NCBI GenBank assembly: GCA_016935235.1
Contig: JAFGRJ010000086.1
Location: 1 to 32,241, forward strand
From: Candidatus Cloacimonadota bacterium
GTDB taxonomy: Bacteria > Cloacimonadota > Cloacimonadia > Cloacimonadales > TCS61
Direction of reading: 5' to 3'
DNA: 32,241 nucleotides
Below, piece after piece: positions 25,256 through 32,241 of the stretch (the stretch's first letter is position 1; each line of letters opens with the position of its first letter). A program made the translations under genes and the position numbers. The notes beneath the pieces are model-generated. The model was not told the DNA's origin, ran no database searches, and worked only from the letters and a program-made list of their open reading frames with translations.

Positions 25256-25897
25256 ATGAGATTCACCGAACAGCGCGAATGGATGGTAAAGGCACAGATA
25301 AAGGAACGGGGAATAACCTCTGAATCTCTGTTGCAAGCCATCCTGAACGTTCCCCGCCACCTTTTTGTCCCGGAAGATATCCGTCATCTGGCCTATATTG
25401 ACAGACCCCTCAGCATAGGAGAGGGTCAGACCATATCTCAGCCTTATATCGTGGCTTTGATGCTGGAACTGCTGGACCTGCAGCCAGGAGATAAGGTACT
25501 CGAGATCGGTACCGGTTCAGGTTATCAAACAGCCATAATAGCGGAAATGGTGACGGAAGTCTTCACCATGGAAAGAATCCCTGCCCTGATGCGCGGGGCT
25601 GAGGTCATTCTCAAAAAACTGGAATATGATAACATCAGGTTTAAAATAGGTGACGGTACCAGGGGGTGGGATGAGCAGGAGCAGTTCAGCAAGATCATTG
25701 TTTCAGCAGCATCGCCGGAAGTGCCGAACAGTCTTATCAGACAACTGTCTGCAGGGGGCAGGCTGGTTATACCAATAGGAAACCGTTTCATGCAGGACCT
25801 GATCCTCATTGAAAAATCAATTGATGGTATCAGGATGACAAATCATGGAGGTTGTGCTTTCGTGCCTTTGATCGGAACAGAAGGCTGGCAGGAATGA
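25256..25897 (+). CDS. pcm: Protein-L-isoaspartate O-methyltransferase
   Basis: Pcm repairs damaged proteins by methylating L-isoaspartyl residues with S-adenosylmethionine. The 213 residues hold the family's GQTISQPYIVALM (57-69), SAM motif I VLEIGTGSGYQTAI (81-94), VFTMERIPAL and the post-motif region IIVSAASPEVPNSLI. Length is normal. AAGG lies 6 bases before the ATG. The last four bases overlap the start of the next gene (ATGA), so it is part of the GT2-surE-pcm unit. Confidence 0.96.
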   Translation: MRFTEQREWMVKAQIKERGITSESLLQAILNVPRHLFVPEDIRHLAYIDRPLSIGEGQTISQPYIVALMLELLDLQPGDKVLEIGTGSGYQTAIIAEMVTEVFTMERIPALMRGAEVILKKLEYDNIRFKIGDGTRGWDEQEQFSKIIVSAASPEVPNSLIRQLSAGGRLVIPIGNRFMQDLILIEKSIDGIRMTNHGGCAFVPLIGTEGWQE

Positions 25898-26520
25898 AAA
25901 GTATCCTGGTTCTTATTATCATATTCCTGATTCTCGGCAATCAACTTGCGGGTCAATCATTAAAGGAAAAAATCACAGGCTATGTTAATGAATTCCACTT
26001 ATCCAGTGAGATAAAGGTCTTTATGATTGCCATGATCCCGATTTTCGAGCTCAGAGGAGCCATCCCGATTGGTATTACTGTCTACGAACTGCCTGTATGG
26101 AAGGTTTTTCCCCTGGCAATTGCCGGCAATATGGTTCCGATAGCTTTTATTTTACTGTTTTTCGATGTGGTAACCCGTTTCTGTTTTCGGATTCCTCTGC
26201 TGCAACGAATACTGCAGGCAATTTTCCGCAGAACCCGCAGTAAAAGCAGACTCATTGAAAAATACGAGGAAGTTGGCCTGATGTTATTTGTCGCCATTCC
26301 TCTGCCCATCACGGGAGCCTGGACAGGTTCCCTGGCTGCCTACCTCCTGGGATTGTCTTTCTGGAAATCTCTTTTCTTTATCTTCCTGGGAGTAATAATA
26401 GCCGGGATAGTGGTGACATTTCTTACCTCATTGCGATGGTTGGGCGCTCTTATTGCTGGAGCAGCCCTGCTGGGTGTCATAATCAGGGGAATAATGGATA
26501 GGCAAAGGGGGAGAGCATGA
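25894..26520 (+). CDS. COG2426-type small multidrug export family membrane protein
   Basis: This 208-residue protein fits the Sm_multidrug_ex family (Pfam PF06695, COG2426), seen in MIAMIPIFELRGAIPIGI, LPVWKVFPLAIAGNMVPI, IEKYEEVGLMLFVAIPLPITGAWTGSLAAYLLGL and a C-terminal GVIIAGIVVTFL. It has about five membrane segments plus an N-terminal hydrophobic stretch that could be a signal peptide. The family name comes from a weak link to export, and the true function is unsettled. A longer frame starts at 25852, but 25894 overlaps the pcm stop as ATGA with AGGA upstream. It couples in the same way to the next gene. Confidence 0.82.
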   Translation: MKSILVLIIIFLILGNQLAGQSLKEKITGYVNEFHLSSEIKVFMIAMIPIFELRGAIPIGITVYELPVWKVFPLAIAGNMVPIAFILLFFDVVTRFCFRIPLLQRILQAIFRRTRSKSRLIEKYEEVGLMLFVAIPLPITGAWTGSLAAYLLGLSFWKSLFFIFLGVIIAGIVVTFLTSLRWLGALIAGAALLGVIIRGIMDRQRGRA

Positions 26521-28286
26521 AAAAAAACATTCTGCTTTTACTGTTTTTAGTGCCGATTGCCCTGGTGGCTATTGAAATATCAGGTGTGCAGTCTGGCAGC
26601 TGGGATGCTGTTAATAATCCCCATCTTCTGATCGGGGATGTCACTGTTCCAGATGGAGAAGAATTGCTGGTTAATCAGGGAGTGGAAGTTATTGCTCAGG
26701 GGAATTACAAGATTACTGCAGAAGGAATTATCCTGATTCAGGGGACTGTAACCGATTCAGTCATATTCTATGGGAATAACGGGCTTTATTGGGGTGGATT
26801 AAGGCTGGAATCCACAACAGGTTGCAATCTGGTGAATTATTGCAGAATATCCAACACCAACGATGACAATAATTATGCTGTTCATTCTGTAGCCAGTGCA
26901 GTGTTGATCGAAAATTCCGTATTCAATGATCATAAGAAGGCAGTAGCATTTTCGGGAATATCGACTGATCTGCCACCCAGCATGGAAATAAGGAAATCCG
27001 GGATTTATAACTGTGAGCAGAATGGCATTCTGATCACTGACAATTCTAATGCTGTGGTTGATTCCTGCGAGATAACCCTCTGCGGACTGGGTACTCAATA
27101 CCGGGGAGCAATACAGTTAGCCCTTCAGACAGCAAACCATAACTGCTCACCTCAAATCAGCAATAACTGGATCCATCACAATGGAAAACAGGGGATCATC
27201 ATGGGTAATTTGTTTAATTACAGTGAAATGTCTCCTGATTTCATCAATAATGTTGTTGAATTCAACCTTACCGGTGTTTATTTATTCAATGCCGGTGGAA
27301 TCTACCGGGATAACAGGATTCTGAATAACTACGAGTTAGGCAACACCAATTCCGGGGCTGGAGTGATGCTCTGGGGTTCAGGAGCAGACGGAACCTTCAC
27401 AGGTAACGAGATCAGTGGGAATTTTACCGGTTTTTATCTGGGAGATGGTGCCACAGCCAATCTGGGGAATATATGGAATGGTTCCGATCTGGACGACGGG
27501 ATGAATTATATCCATGATAATGTTGATCAATCGGGTAATCTTTACAGTATCTACAATATTTCGGATCAGGATGTCATGGCTCAGAACAATATCTGGGACA
27601 GCTTTGATCCAGCGGAGATCGCTGAAACAATAATAGACGGGCAGGATAATCCCGGTTATGGTAATGTAAATTTTCAACCCATGGCAGAATTGGAGTTTCC
27701 CGAGGCAGTCGGGCTGGCATGTGAAATTATGGATGATATTGCTGTTCTCAGCTGGGGAGAACCGGATATATCCTTTCCCCTGATTCTGGACAATTATGCA
27801 ATATATCTGGATGATGACCTGATTGAAGAGAGTATTGACACTCTGTACGTTTTGGAAGGTTTGATCAACGGGCAGACTTATGAAGCCGGTGTTGCCGTTA
27901 TTTACAATCTGGGTATTTCAGCGATGGCAATGGTCGAGTTTGTGTACACCGGGGCTGCAATAATAGATCAGGAAATCCCGGCAGCTGTTGCCCTGCTGAG
28001 TTTTCCGAATCCTTTTCAGCATCAGGTGGAAATCAGTTATCGGATTGTTGATGCTGGACACAAACTTTCAGGCGATAGATCAGACTATTCTGTAAAGCTT
28101 GGAATTTACAATGTGAAAGGGCAGTTAGTCAAAATTCTGGTCAAGGAAAGCGAACCATCCGGCATACACGGAGTGGTCTGGGATGGCAGAGATCTGAAGG
28201 GGGTGCCGGTTGCTTCAGGTAATTATTTATGCAGGTTGAATGTTGGCGATCGGCAATTCTGCCGCAGGATATGTCTTATTAAATAG
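26517..28286 (+). CDS. Secreted beta-helix protein with FlgD-like sorting domain
   Basis: The 589-residue protein has a signal peptide (KKNILLLLFLVPIALVA). Residues about 40-385 look like a right-handed parallel beta-helix, with repeated ISNNWIHHNGKQGI, FINNVVEFNLTGV, YRDNRILNNYELG and FTGNEISGNFTGF turns. A fibronectin-III-like segment follows (about 395-480). The last ~90 residues are a FlgD-Ig/type A sorting domain: FPNPFQHQVEISY (497-509), LGIYNVKGQLVKIL, GIHGVVWDGRDLKGVPVASGNY and a final ICLIK. Such beta-helices often bind or cut polysaccharides; no catalytic site is evident. It starts with an ATGA overlap. Export by a type IX-like route is an inference, as no such machinery is in the window. 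Confidence 0.82.
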   Translation: MKKNILLLLFLVPIALVAIEISGVQSGSWDAVNNPHLLIGDVTVPDGEELLVNQGVEVIAQGNYKITAEGIILIQGTVTDSVIFYGNNGLYWGGLRLESTTGCNLVNYCRISNTNDDNNYAVHSVASAVLIENSVFNDHKKAVAFSGISTDLPPSMEIRKSGIYNCEQNGILITDNSNAVVDSCEITLCGLGTQYRGAIQLALQTANHNCSPQISNNWIHHNGKQGIIMGNLFNYSEMSPDFINNVVEFNLTGVYLFNAGGIYRDNRILNNYELGNTNSGAGVMLWGSGADGTFTGNEISGNFTGFYLGDGATANLGNIWNGSDLDDGMNYIHDNVDQSGNLYSIYNISDQDVMAQNNIWDSFDPAEIAETIIDGQDNPGYGNVNFQPMAELEFPEAVGLACEIMDDIAVLSWGEPDISFPLILDNYAIYLDDDLIEESIDTLYVLEGLINGQTYEAGVAVIYNLGISAMAMVEFVYTGAAIIDQEIPAAVALLSFPNPFQHQVEISYRIVDAGHKLSGDRSDYSVKLGIYNVKGQLVKILVKESEPSGIHGVVWDGRDLKGVPVASGNYLCRLNVGDRQFCRRICLIK

Positions 28287-28304
28287 CCTGTAATTAATAT
28301 TTTA

Positions 28305-28334
28305 TTGACAGTGTAAAATATGAAATCCTATTTG
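28305..28334 (+). promoter_or_regulatory. Candidate promoter of the serine-palmitoyltransferase-like gene
   Basis: TTGACA (28305-28310) is a perfect -35. TTTG (28331-28334, in CCTATTTG) lies 23 bases after its TTG, the same spacing as at rimP and at the CsgG-like gene. A sigma-70 reading gives TATTTG at 18 bases. The predicted start near 28341 leaves a 19-base leader with AAGGA before the ATG at 28360. Confidence 0.45.
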
Positions 28335-28359
28335 AATCAAAAAATGGAAAGGAACGAAA

Positions 28360-29538
28360 ATGAGTCTACTGGATAAATGCTATAATTTTCAGGATGCAAA
28401 GAGAGCTATGGCACTGGGTCATTATCCCTATTTCCGTGTTATCAGTTCGGAACAGGACACCGAGGTCATTGTCAACGGGAAAAAGATGTTGATGATGGGC
28501 TCGAACAGTTATCTTGGTCTGACCAACCATCCCCGCATTATGGAAGCTGCCCGGAAGGCTGTCACTAAATATGGCACTGGTTGTGCCGGCTCCAGATTTT
28601 TAAATGGTACTCTTGATATCCATATCGAACTGGAGCATGAACTGGCGCAGTATGTGGGAAAGGAAGCCTCGTTGGCTTTTGCAGCCGGGTATATGGCCAA
28701 CCTGGGCACTATTTCAGCCATGGTGGACAGGGGTGAATATATAGTTACCGATAAACTGGATCATGCTTCCATTATCGATGGGTGTATGTTATCTTTTGGT
28801 AAGATGCTGCGTTATAATCATAACGATATGGAAAACCTGGAAGATGTTCTGCAGCGTATTGAGGGTAAAAATGCTCTTATTGTTGTGGACGGCATCTTCA
28901 GCATGGAAGGTGATATAGCTGATATCCCGCATGTATGTGATCTGGCCAAGAAATATAACACCAGTGTGATGGTGGATGAGGCGCATTCACTTGGAGTTCT
29001 GCACGAAACGGGAGCAGGTGCAACCATGTGTTGCGGGAGAACCAGGGATGTGGACCTTATAATGGGAACATTCAGCAAATCACTGGCGTCCGTGGGCGGA
29101 TTCATCGCTGGAGATACCGATATCATTCATTATTTGAAACATAAATCCCGACCTCTCATCTTCAGTGCTTCGTTACCCCCTGCCTCTGCAGCTACAGTGC
29201 TGGAAGCCCTGAATATCATCAAGGAAGAACCGGAACGCATAGTCCGTCTCTGGGACAACACCCATTTCATGGCAACAAGCTTCAAGGAAATGGGCTACGA
29301 CATCGGGACTTCTTGTACACCTGTAATACCTCTGCATGTGGGAAATGTGGAAAATGCCTTCGGTATGTGGAAACGTCTTGATGAAGAAGGGGTTTTCATC
29401 AACCCGATTATCCCTCCCGCTGTACCTCAGAATGACTGCCTGATCCGCTGCAGCTTCATGAGTACTCATACCCGCCCGCAACTGGAAAGGGCACTGGACA
29501 AATTCAAAGAAATCGGCAAGGAACTTCATATTATATGA
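28360..29538 (+). CDS. Alpha-oxoamine synthase, serine palmitoyltransferase-like
   Basis: This 392-residue PLP enzyme condenses an amino acid with an acyl-CoA or acyl-ACP. The family is shared by serine palmitoyltransferase (SPT), KBL (Gly + acetyl-CoA) and BioF. SPT is favoured by GSRFLNGTLDIHIELE, DKLDHASIIDG and GVFINPIIPPAVP followed by STHTRPQLE, which resemble the Bacteroidota SPT. The catalytic lysine is Lys240 in TFSKSLASVGG, and DEAHSLG holds the PLP-binding Asp-His region. KBL cannot be excluded: no threonine dehydrogenase, biotin or other sphingolipid gene is adjacent. It is probably a single-gene transcript with its own promoter and terminator. AAGGA lies 6 bases before the ATG. 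Confidence 0.75.
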   Translation: MSLLDKCYNFQDAKRAMALGHYPYFRVISSEQDTEVIVNGKKMLMMGSNSYLGLTNHPRIMEAARKAVTKYGTGCAGSRFLNGTLDIHIELEHELAQYVGKEASLAFAAGYMANLGTISAMVDRGEYIVTDKLDHASIIDGCMLSFGKMLRYNHNDMENLEDVLQRIEGKNALIVVDGIFSMEGDIADIPHVCDLAKKYNTSVMVDEAHSLGVLHETGAGATMCCGRTRDVDLIMGTFSKSLASVGGFIAGDTDIIHYLKHKSRPLIFSASLPPASAATVLEALNIIKEEPERIVRLWDNTHFMATSFKEMGYDIGTSCTPVIPLHVGNVENAFGMWKRLDEEGVFINPIIPPAVPQNDCLIRCSFMSTHTRPQLERALDKFKEIGKELHII

Positions 29539-29540
29539 AG

Positions 29541-29568
29541 AAAAGCGGCTTGAAAAAGCCGCTTTTTT
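29541..29568 (+). terminator. Intrinsic terminator after the SPT-like gene
   Basis: AAAAGCGGCTT (29541-29551) pairs with AAGCCGCTTTT (29556-29566) around a GAAA tetraloop, ending in six T (29563-29568). It begins two bases after the stop codon, and the A-rich 5' arm would also work in the opposite direction. Confidence 0.93.
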
Positions 29569-29623
29569 GCAGTGGGAATAATAATTGCTTACATGAGATA
29601 ACACGAAGAGATGGGGAGGTTCC

Positions 29624-32241
29624 ATGAAGGGCTTGAAATTATCTGTTCTCCTTATAATAATAAGCTGTAATCTGCTTTCCCTTCCTGTTGACCAGGATTA
29701 TGCGCGGAATGTGGCATTCAGCTTCCTGGAATACAAAAATATTGATGCCAATATCAACAGTGAATATACTGTTTCCGGTGACAATCTGGACCTGGTTTAT
29801 GTCTATAACCTGGAACCTGCTGGTTTCATCGCAGTAACAGCGGATACAGATGTCTATCCCCTGCTGGCATATTCTTTTCATCAGATCCTCGCGCAACCAG
29901 GAGAAGATGAAAATCCGCTCTTTACCCTGCTGACCCGGGATGTTCAGGAAAGACTGATCTACAGTAATGCGAACCCGCAGCATGCTCGCGAAAACAGGCA
30001 GCTCTGGGACGGGTTTGTGTCACATCAATTGCCACAGCGAGATTTTCAACAGTGGCCTGCTGCAGGGACCACAATAACAGATGGCTGGATCGAGACCACC
30101 TGGACCCAGTCGGGTGTCTTCAACCAGATGTGTCCCCTGGACAGCAATGGCGAAAGGTCCGTAGTGGGCTGTGTCGCCACAGCAATGGCAATGATCATCG
30201 ATTTTCATGGTCACGTGGGTAATATCAGTTTCGATGACAGTGATGATTATTCCTATGGCTGGTGGAACCCCGTTTACATCGATGATGATTATCTGGAAAG
30301 AGATTTTCCCTCCTTTCCTGAACTGAATATATATCTCGATGAACTGCAGGAACATTATGAAGACGGGATCGAACTGACGGCTCAGGATAAGGCAGCGCTT
30401 TCCTTTGCCTGCGGTGTATCGGTGCACATGTATTACAGTGCAGATGGTTCGGGAGCCTGGACGGAAGAGGTGGCTCCGGCATTACTGTATAAATTCGGTT
30501 ACGATTCTGCCTACTGGATAGACAACTGGGGGGACAGTTTTTACGAGCAGCTCAGCCAGAATATGATCGAAATGCGTCCGGTAGAGATATCCATAGAAAC
30601 AGCGAGTGGTTCGGGAGGGCATGCCATCATTGTTGATGGTTATAATACAGATGAATATTACCATTTGAATTATGGCTGGGGCACTTCCAACAACACTTGC
30701 TGGTACCTGCTCCCCGCAGGTATGCCCCATGGTTATGAGAACGGAATAATTCACGGGGGAGTGGTGGAAATTGAAGGTGGAGAGATCCCAGTACAGGTTT
30801 CCGGTTATGTCCTGGCAGGGGATCAATCTCCGGTTGGTACTCATATTACTCTGCAGGGTGATAAATTCTTTGAATGCTATGTCACGGAAGAAGATGGTAG
30901 TTTCCTTCTTCCCTCCGTACTGGCAGGAACATATACGGCAACCGCCATTCTGGAGAGCCGCATCTACTACCAGCAGATCGAAGACCTTTATATTGATGAG
31001 GATAACAACTATATCTTTTTCAATCTGGGAAATTTTGAGTGTCTGAGTGGCATTGTGTCCGCTCCCGTGGCAGCGGATAATACTCATATCAGACTATATC
31101 AGGAAGATGAGATAAAATATGAGGGAATAGCAGGTCCGGGCGGATATTATACCATCCCTGATGTCATACCCGGATTTTACATGGCTACGGCCAGCCTGGA
31201 GGGTAATTATTTCCAGATCAAGGAGATGGCAGTGACCCTGGAAGATCAGGTCGAGGATTTCGACCTGCAGGAATTCGCGGGTAATATACCCGTTTCCTAC
31301 GCCAGCAGTCCCGCCGGTATCTGGAGTCTGGGCCCGGGATTTACGCTGTCCTGCGCCATTAAACTCACCGCAGGGGAACTGACGCTTCATGAGGGAGATA
31401 TTTTCGCGCAGATACAATTCAAATCTCCTATTGCTCCCGAGGAGGGAGAGATCTGGATCCAGGTATGGGAGGAGGAAGACCTGTTGGAGGAAGTCCCGGT
31501 TACAGATTTCAGCAAACATGAGTGGGTAGCCTGGAATTTGCATAATTTCATTCAGATTGATCCTGCCGGCACTTACTATATGGGTTATAAAATTCACTCC
31601 CAGACAGGTGAACTGGCTTATCATGATGCTGGTCCCCGCCTTGAGGAAAGAGGTGCTTTTTTCAGGGTCAACAGCTGGGTGGAGCTTCCGGCTGCCGTCC
31701 ACGATTTTAATTTCTGCATCGAACCGGTCATTATAACAGCAGAATATGGTTCGGTCTCCGGAGATGTAATCCTGCAAGGTGGCAATGGCGAAATAACGGA
31801 TGTAGCTGTGTCAACCGGAATCTATTGCTGCCATCCAGATGATCAGGGCAATTATGAACTTGATCTCAAACCGGGCAATTATGATATCACCGCCCAACTC
31901 ACTGATTACATGCCCGACATGATTAATGACCTGAATATTGTATCCGGTCAGCAGCTTGTCGGCAACAACTTCGTTCTGGTCTACGGACTTCCAACCCAGG
32001 AGAACGAGATCGTGCCATTGACCGGGCTGCTGGGTAACTATCCCAATCCCTTCAACCCGGAAACTACCATAAGATTCACTCTGGCTGAAAATTCGCGGGT
32101 TATCCTGGTCGTTTATAACTGCAAAGGACAGAAAGTAAGGACCTTGATTGATGGTCAGAGGGATAGTGGAAGCCATTCGATAAACTGGAACGGCAGGGAT
32201 GACTCGGGAAGAAAGGTCAGTTCCGGGGTTTATTTATATTC
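29624..32241 (+). CDS. Secreted C10 (streptopain-type) cysteine peptidase with repeats and sorting domain, 3' end cut
   Basis: The frame is open from the ATG at 29624 (GGGGAGG 5 bases upstream) to the window edge: 872 codons. The signal sequence ends near LLSLP; IIISC could also read as a lipobox. Residues about 22-145 look like the Spi-type pro-region. The C10 catalytic domain (about 146-385) has Cys183 in VVGCVATAMAM, His333 in GGHAIIVDGY and the following LNYGWG (348-353), so its catalytic residues appear intact. Carboxypeptidase-regulatory-like domains lie near 390-465, 467-540 and 707-787, with a region around 550-700 I do not recognise. A FlgD-like sorting domain starts at 804 (GNYPNPFNPETTIRF) and runs on to SSGVYLY; 15-20 residues are probably missing. 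This suggests an exported, surface-bound or released protease. The upstream terminator implies its own promoter, which I could not place in 29569-29623. Confidence 0.9.
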   Translation, partial: MKGLKLSVLLIIISCNLLSLPVDQDYARNVAFSFLEYKNIDANINSEYTVSGDNLDLVYVYNLEPAGFIAVTADTDVYPLLAYSFHQILAQPGEDENPLFTLLTRDVQERLIYSNANPQHARENRQLWDGFVSHQLPQRDFQQWPAAGTTITDGWIETTWTQSGVFNQMCPLDSNGERSVVGCVATAMAMIIDFHGHVGNISFDDSDDYSYGWWNPVYIDDDYLERDFPSFPELNIYLDELQEHYEDGIELTAQDKAALSFACGVSVHMYYSADGSGAWTEEVAPALLYKFGYDSAYWIDNWGDSFYEQLSQNMIEMRPVEISIETASGSGGHAIIVDGYNTDEYYHLNYGWGTSNNTCWYLLPAGMPHGYENGIIHGGVVEIEGGEIPVQVSGYVLAGDQSPVGTHITLQGDKFFECYVTEEDGSFLLPSVLAGTYTATAILESRIYYQQIEDLYIDEDNNYIFFNLGNFECLSGIVSAPVAADNTHIRLYQEDEIKYEGIAGPGGYYTIPDVIPGFYMATASLEGNYFQIKEMAVTLEDQVEDFDLQEFAGNIPVSYASSPAGIWSLGPGFTLSCAIKLTAGELTLHEGDIFAQIQFKSPIAPEEGEIWIQVWEEEDLLEEVPVTDFSKHEWVAWNLHNFIQIDPAGTYYMGYKIHSQTGELAYHDAGPRLEERGAFFRVNSWVELPAAVHDFNFCIEPVIITAEYGSVSGDVILQGGNGEITDVAVSTGIYCCHPDDQGNYELDLKPGNYDITAQLTDYMPDMINDLNIVSGQQLVGNNFVLVYGLPTQENEIVPLTGLLGNYPNPFNPETTIRFTLAENSRVILVVYNCKGQKVRTLIDGQRDSGSHSINWNGRDDSGRKVSSGVYLY

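Noticed and set aside
31094-31777. A 227-codon minus-strand frame, and several others between 29639 and 32176
   Set aside because: All lie opposite the C10 peptidase gene, whose frame is open for 872 codons with signal sequence, catalytic residues and sorting domain.

Overview
The window reads as chromosomal DNA from a Gram-negative bacterium of the Fibrobacterota-Chlorobi-Bacteroidota (FCB) superphylum, most likely Candidatus Cloacimonadota. The reasons are a BamA homologue (so an outer membrane), secreted proteins ending in the FlgD-like/type A C-terminal sorting domain with the NYPNPFNP signature, a C10 (streptopain) peptidase, a serine-palmitoyltransferase-like enzyme, and many TPR proteins. 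The lineage is an inference from protein style; there is no rRNA here. Gene density is high, with frequent 4-base start/stop overlaps. I saw no insertion sequence, phage gene or CRISPR array.

Layout. (1) 1-4601, minus strand: a divergent polysaccharide deacetylase, an 831-residue protein joining a kinase-like domain to a polytopic membrane region, and holA (DNA polymerase III delta, cut by the left edge). (2) 4853-5074, minus: tRNA-Val(UAC) and tRNA-Pro(UGG), downstream of bamA (5136-7376, minus). (3) 7693-16899, plus: the transcription/translation operon rimP-nusA-ylxR-ylxQ-infB-rbfA-nrnA-truB-ribF-radA, behind a leader with a terminator-like hairpin; a strong hairpin closes it against the converging gene. 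(4) 16952-23667, minus: a CsgG-like/TPR protein, thiamine pyrophosphokinase, a TPR lipoprotein, an ABC permease and its substrate-binding lipoprotein without an ATPase, and an ornithine-aminotransferase-like enzyme. (5) 23795-28286, plus: a GT2 glycosyltransferase, surE, pcm, a COG2426-type membrane protein and a secreted beta-helix protein, nearly all overlapping. (6) 28360-32241, plus: a serine-palmitoyltransferase-like enzyme with its own terminator, then a large secreted C10 peptidase whose C-terminus runs off the right edge.

How they fit together. Region 3 couples transcription elongation (NusA), translation initiation (IF2), 30S maturation (RimP, RbfA), tRNA modification (TruB), nanoRNA turnover (NrnA), flavin cofactor synthesis (RibF) and recombination (RadA). 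Regions 1, 2, 5 and 6 lean towards the cell envelope and secretion: outer-membrane protein insertion, polysaccharide deacetylation, glycosyl transfer, possible sphingolipid synthesis and exported proteins with sorting domains.

The least explained items are the kinase-like membrane fusion at 905-3400, the hairpin leader of the nusA operon, a terminator placed just before the start codon of the substrate-binding protein, and a small set of Bacteroidota-style promoter matches (TTG-N23-TTTG).
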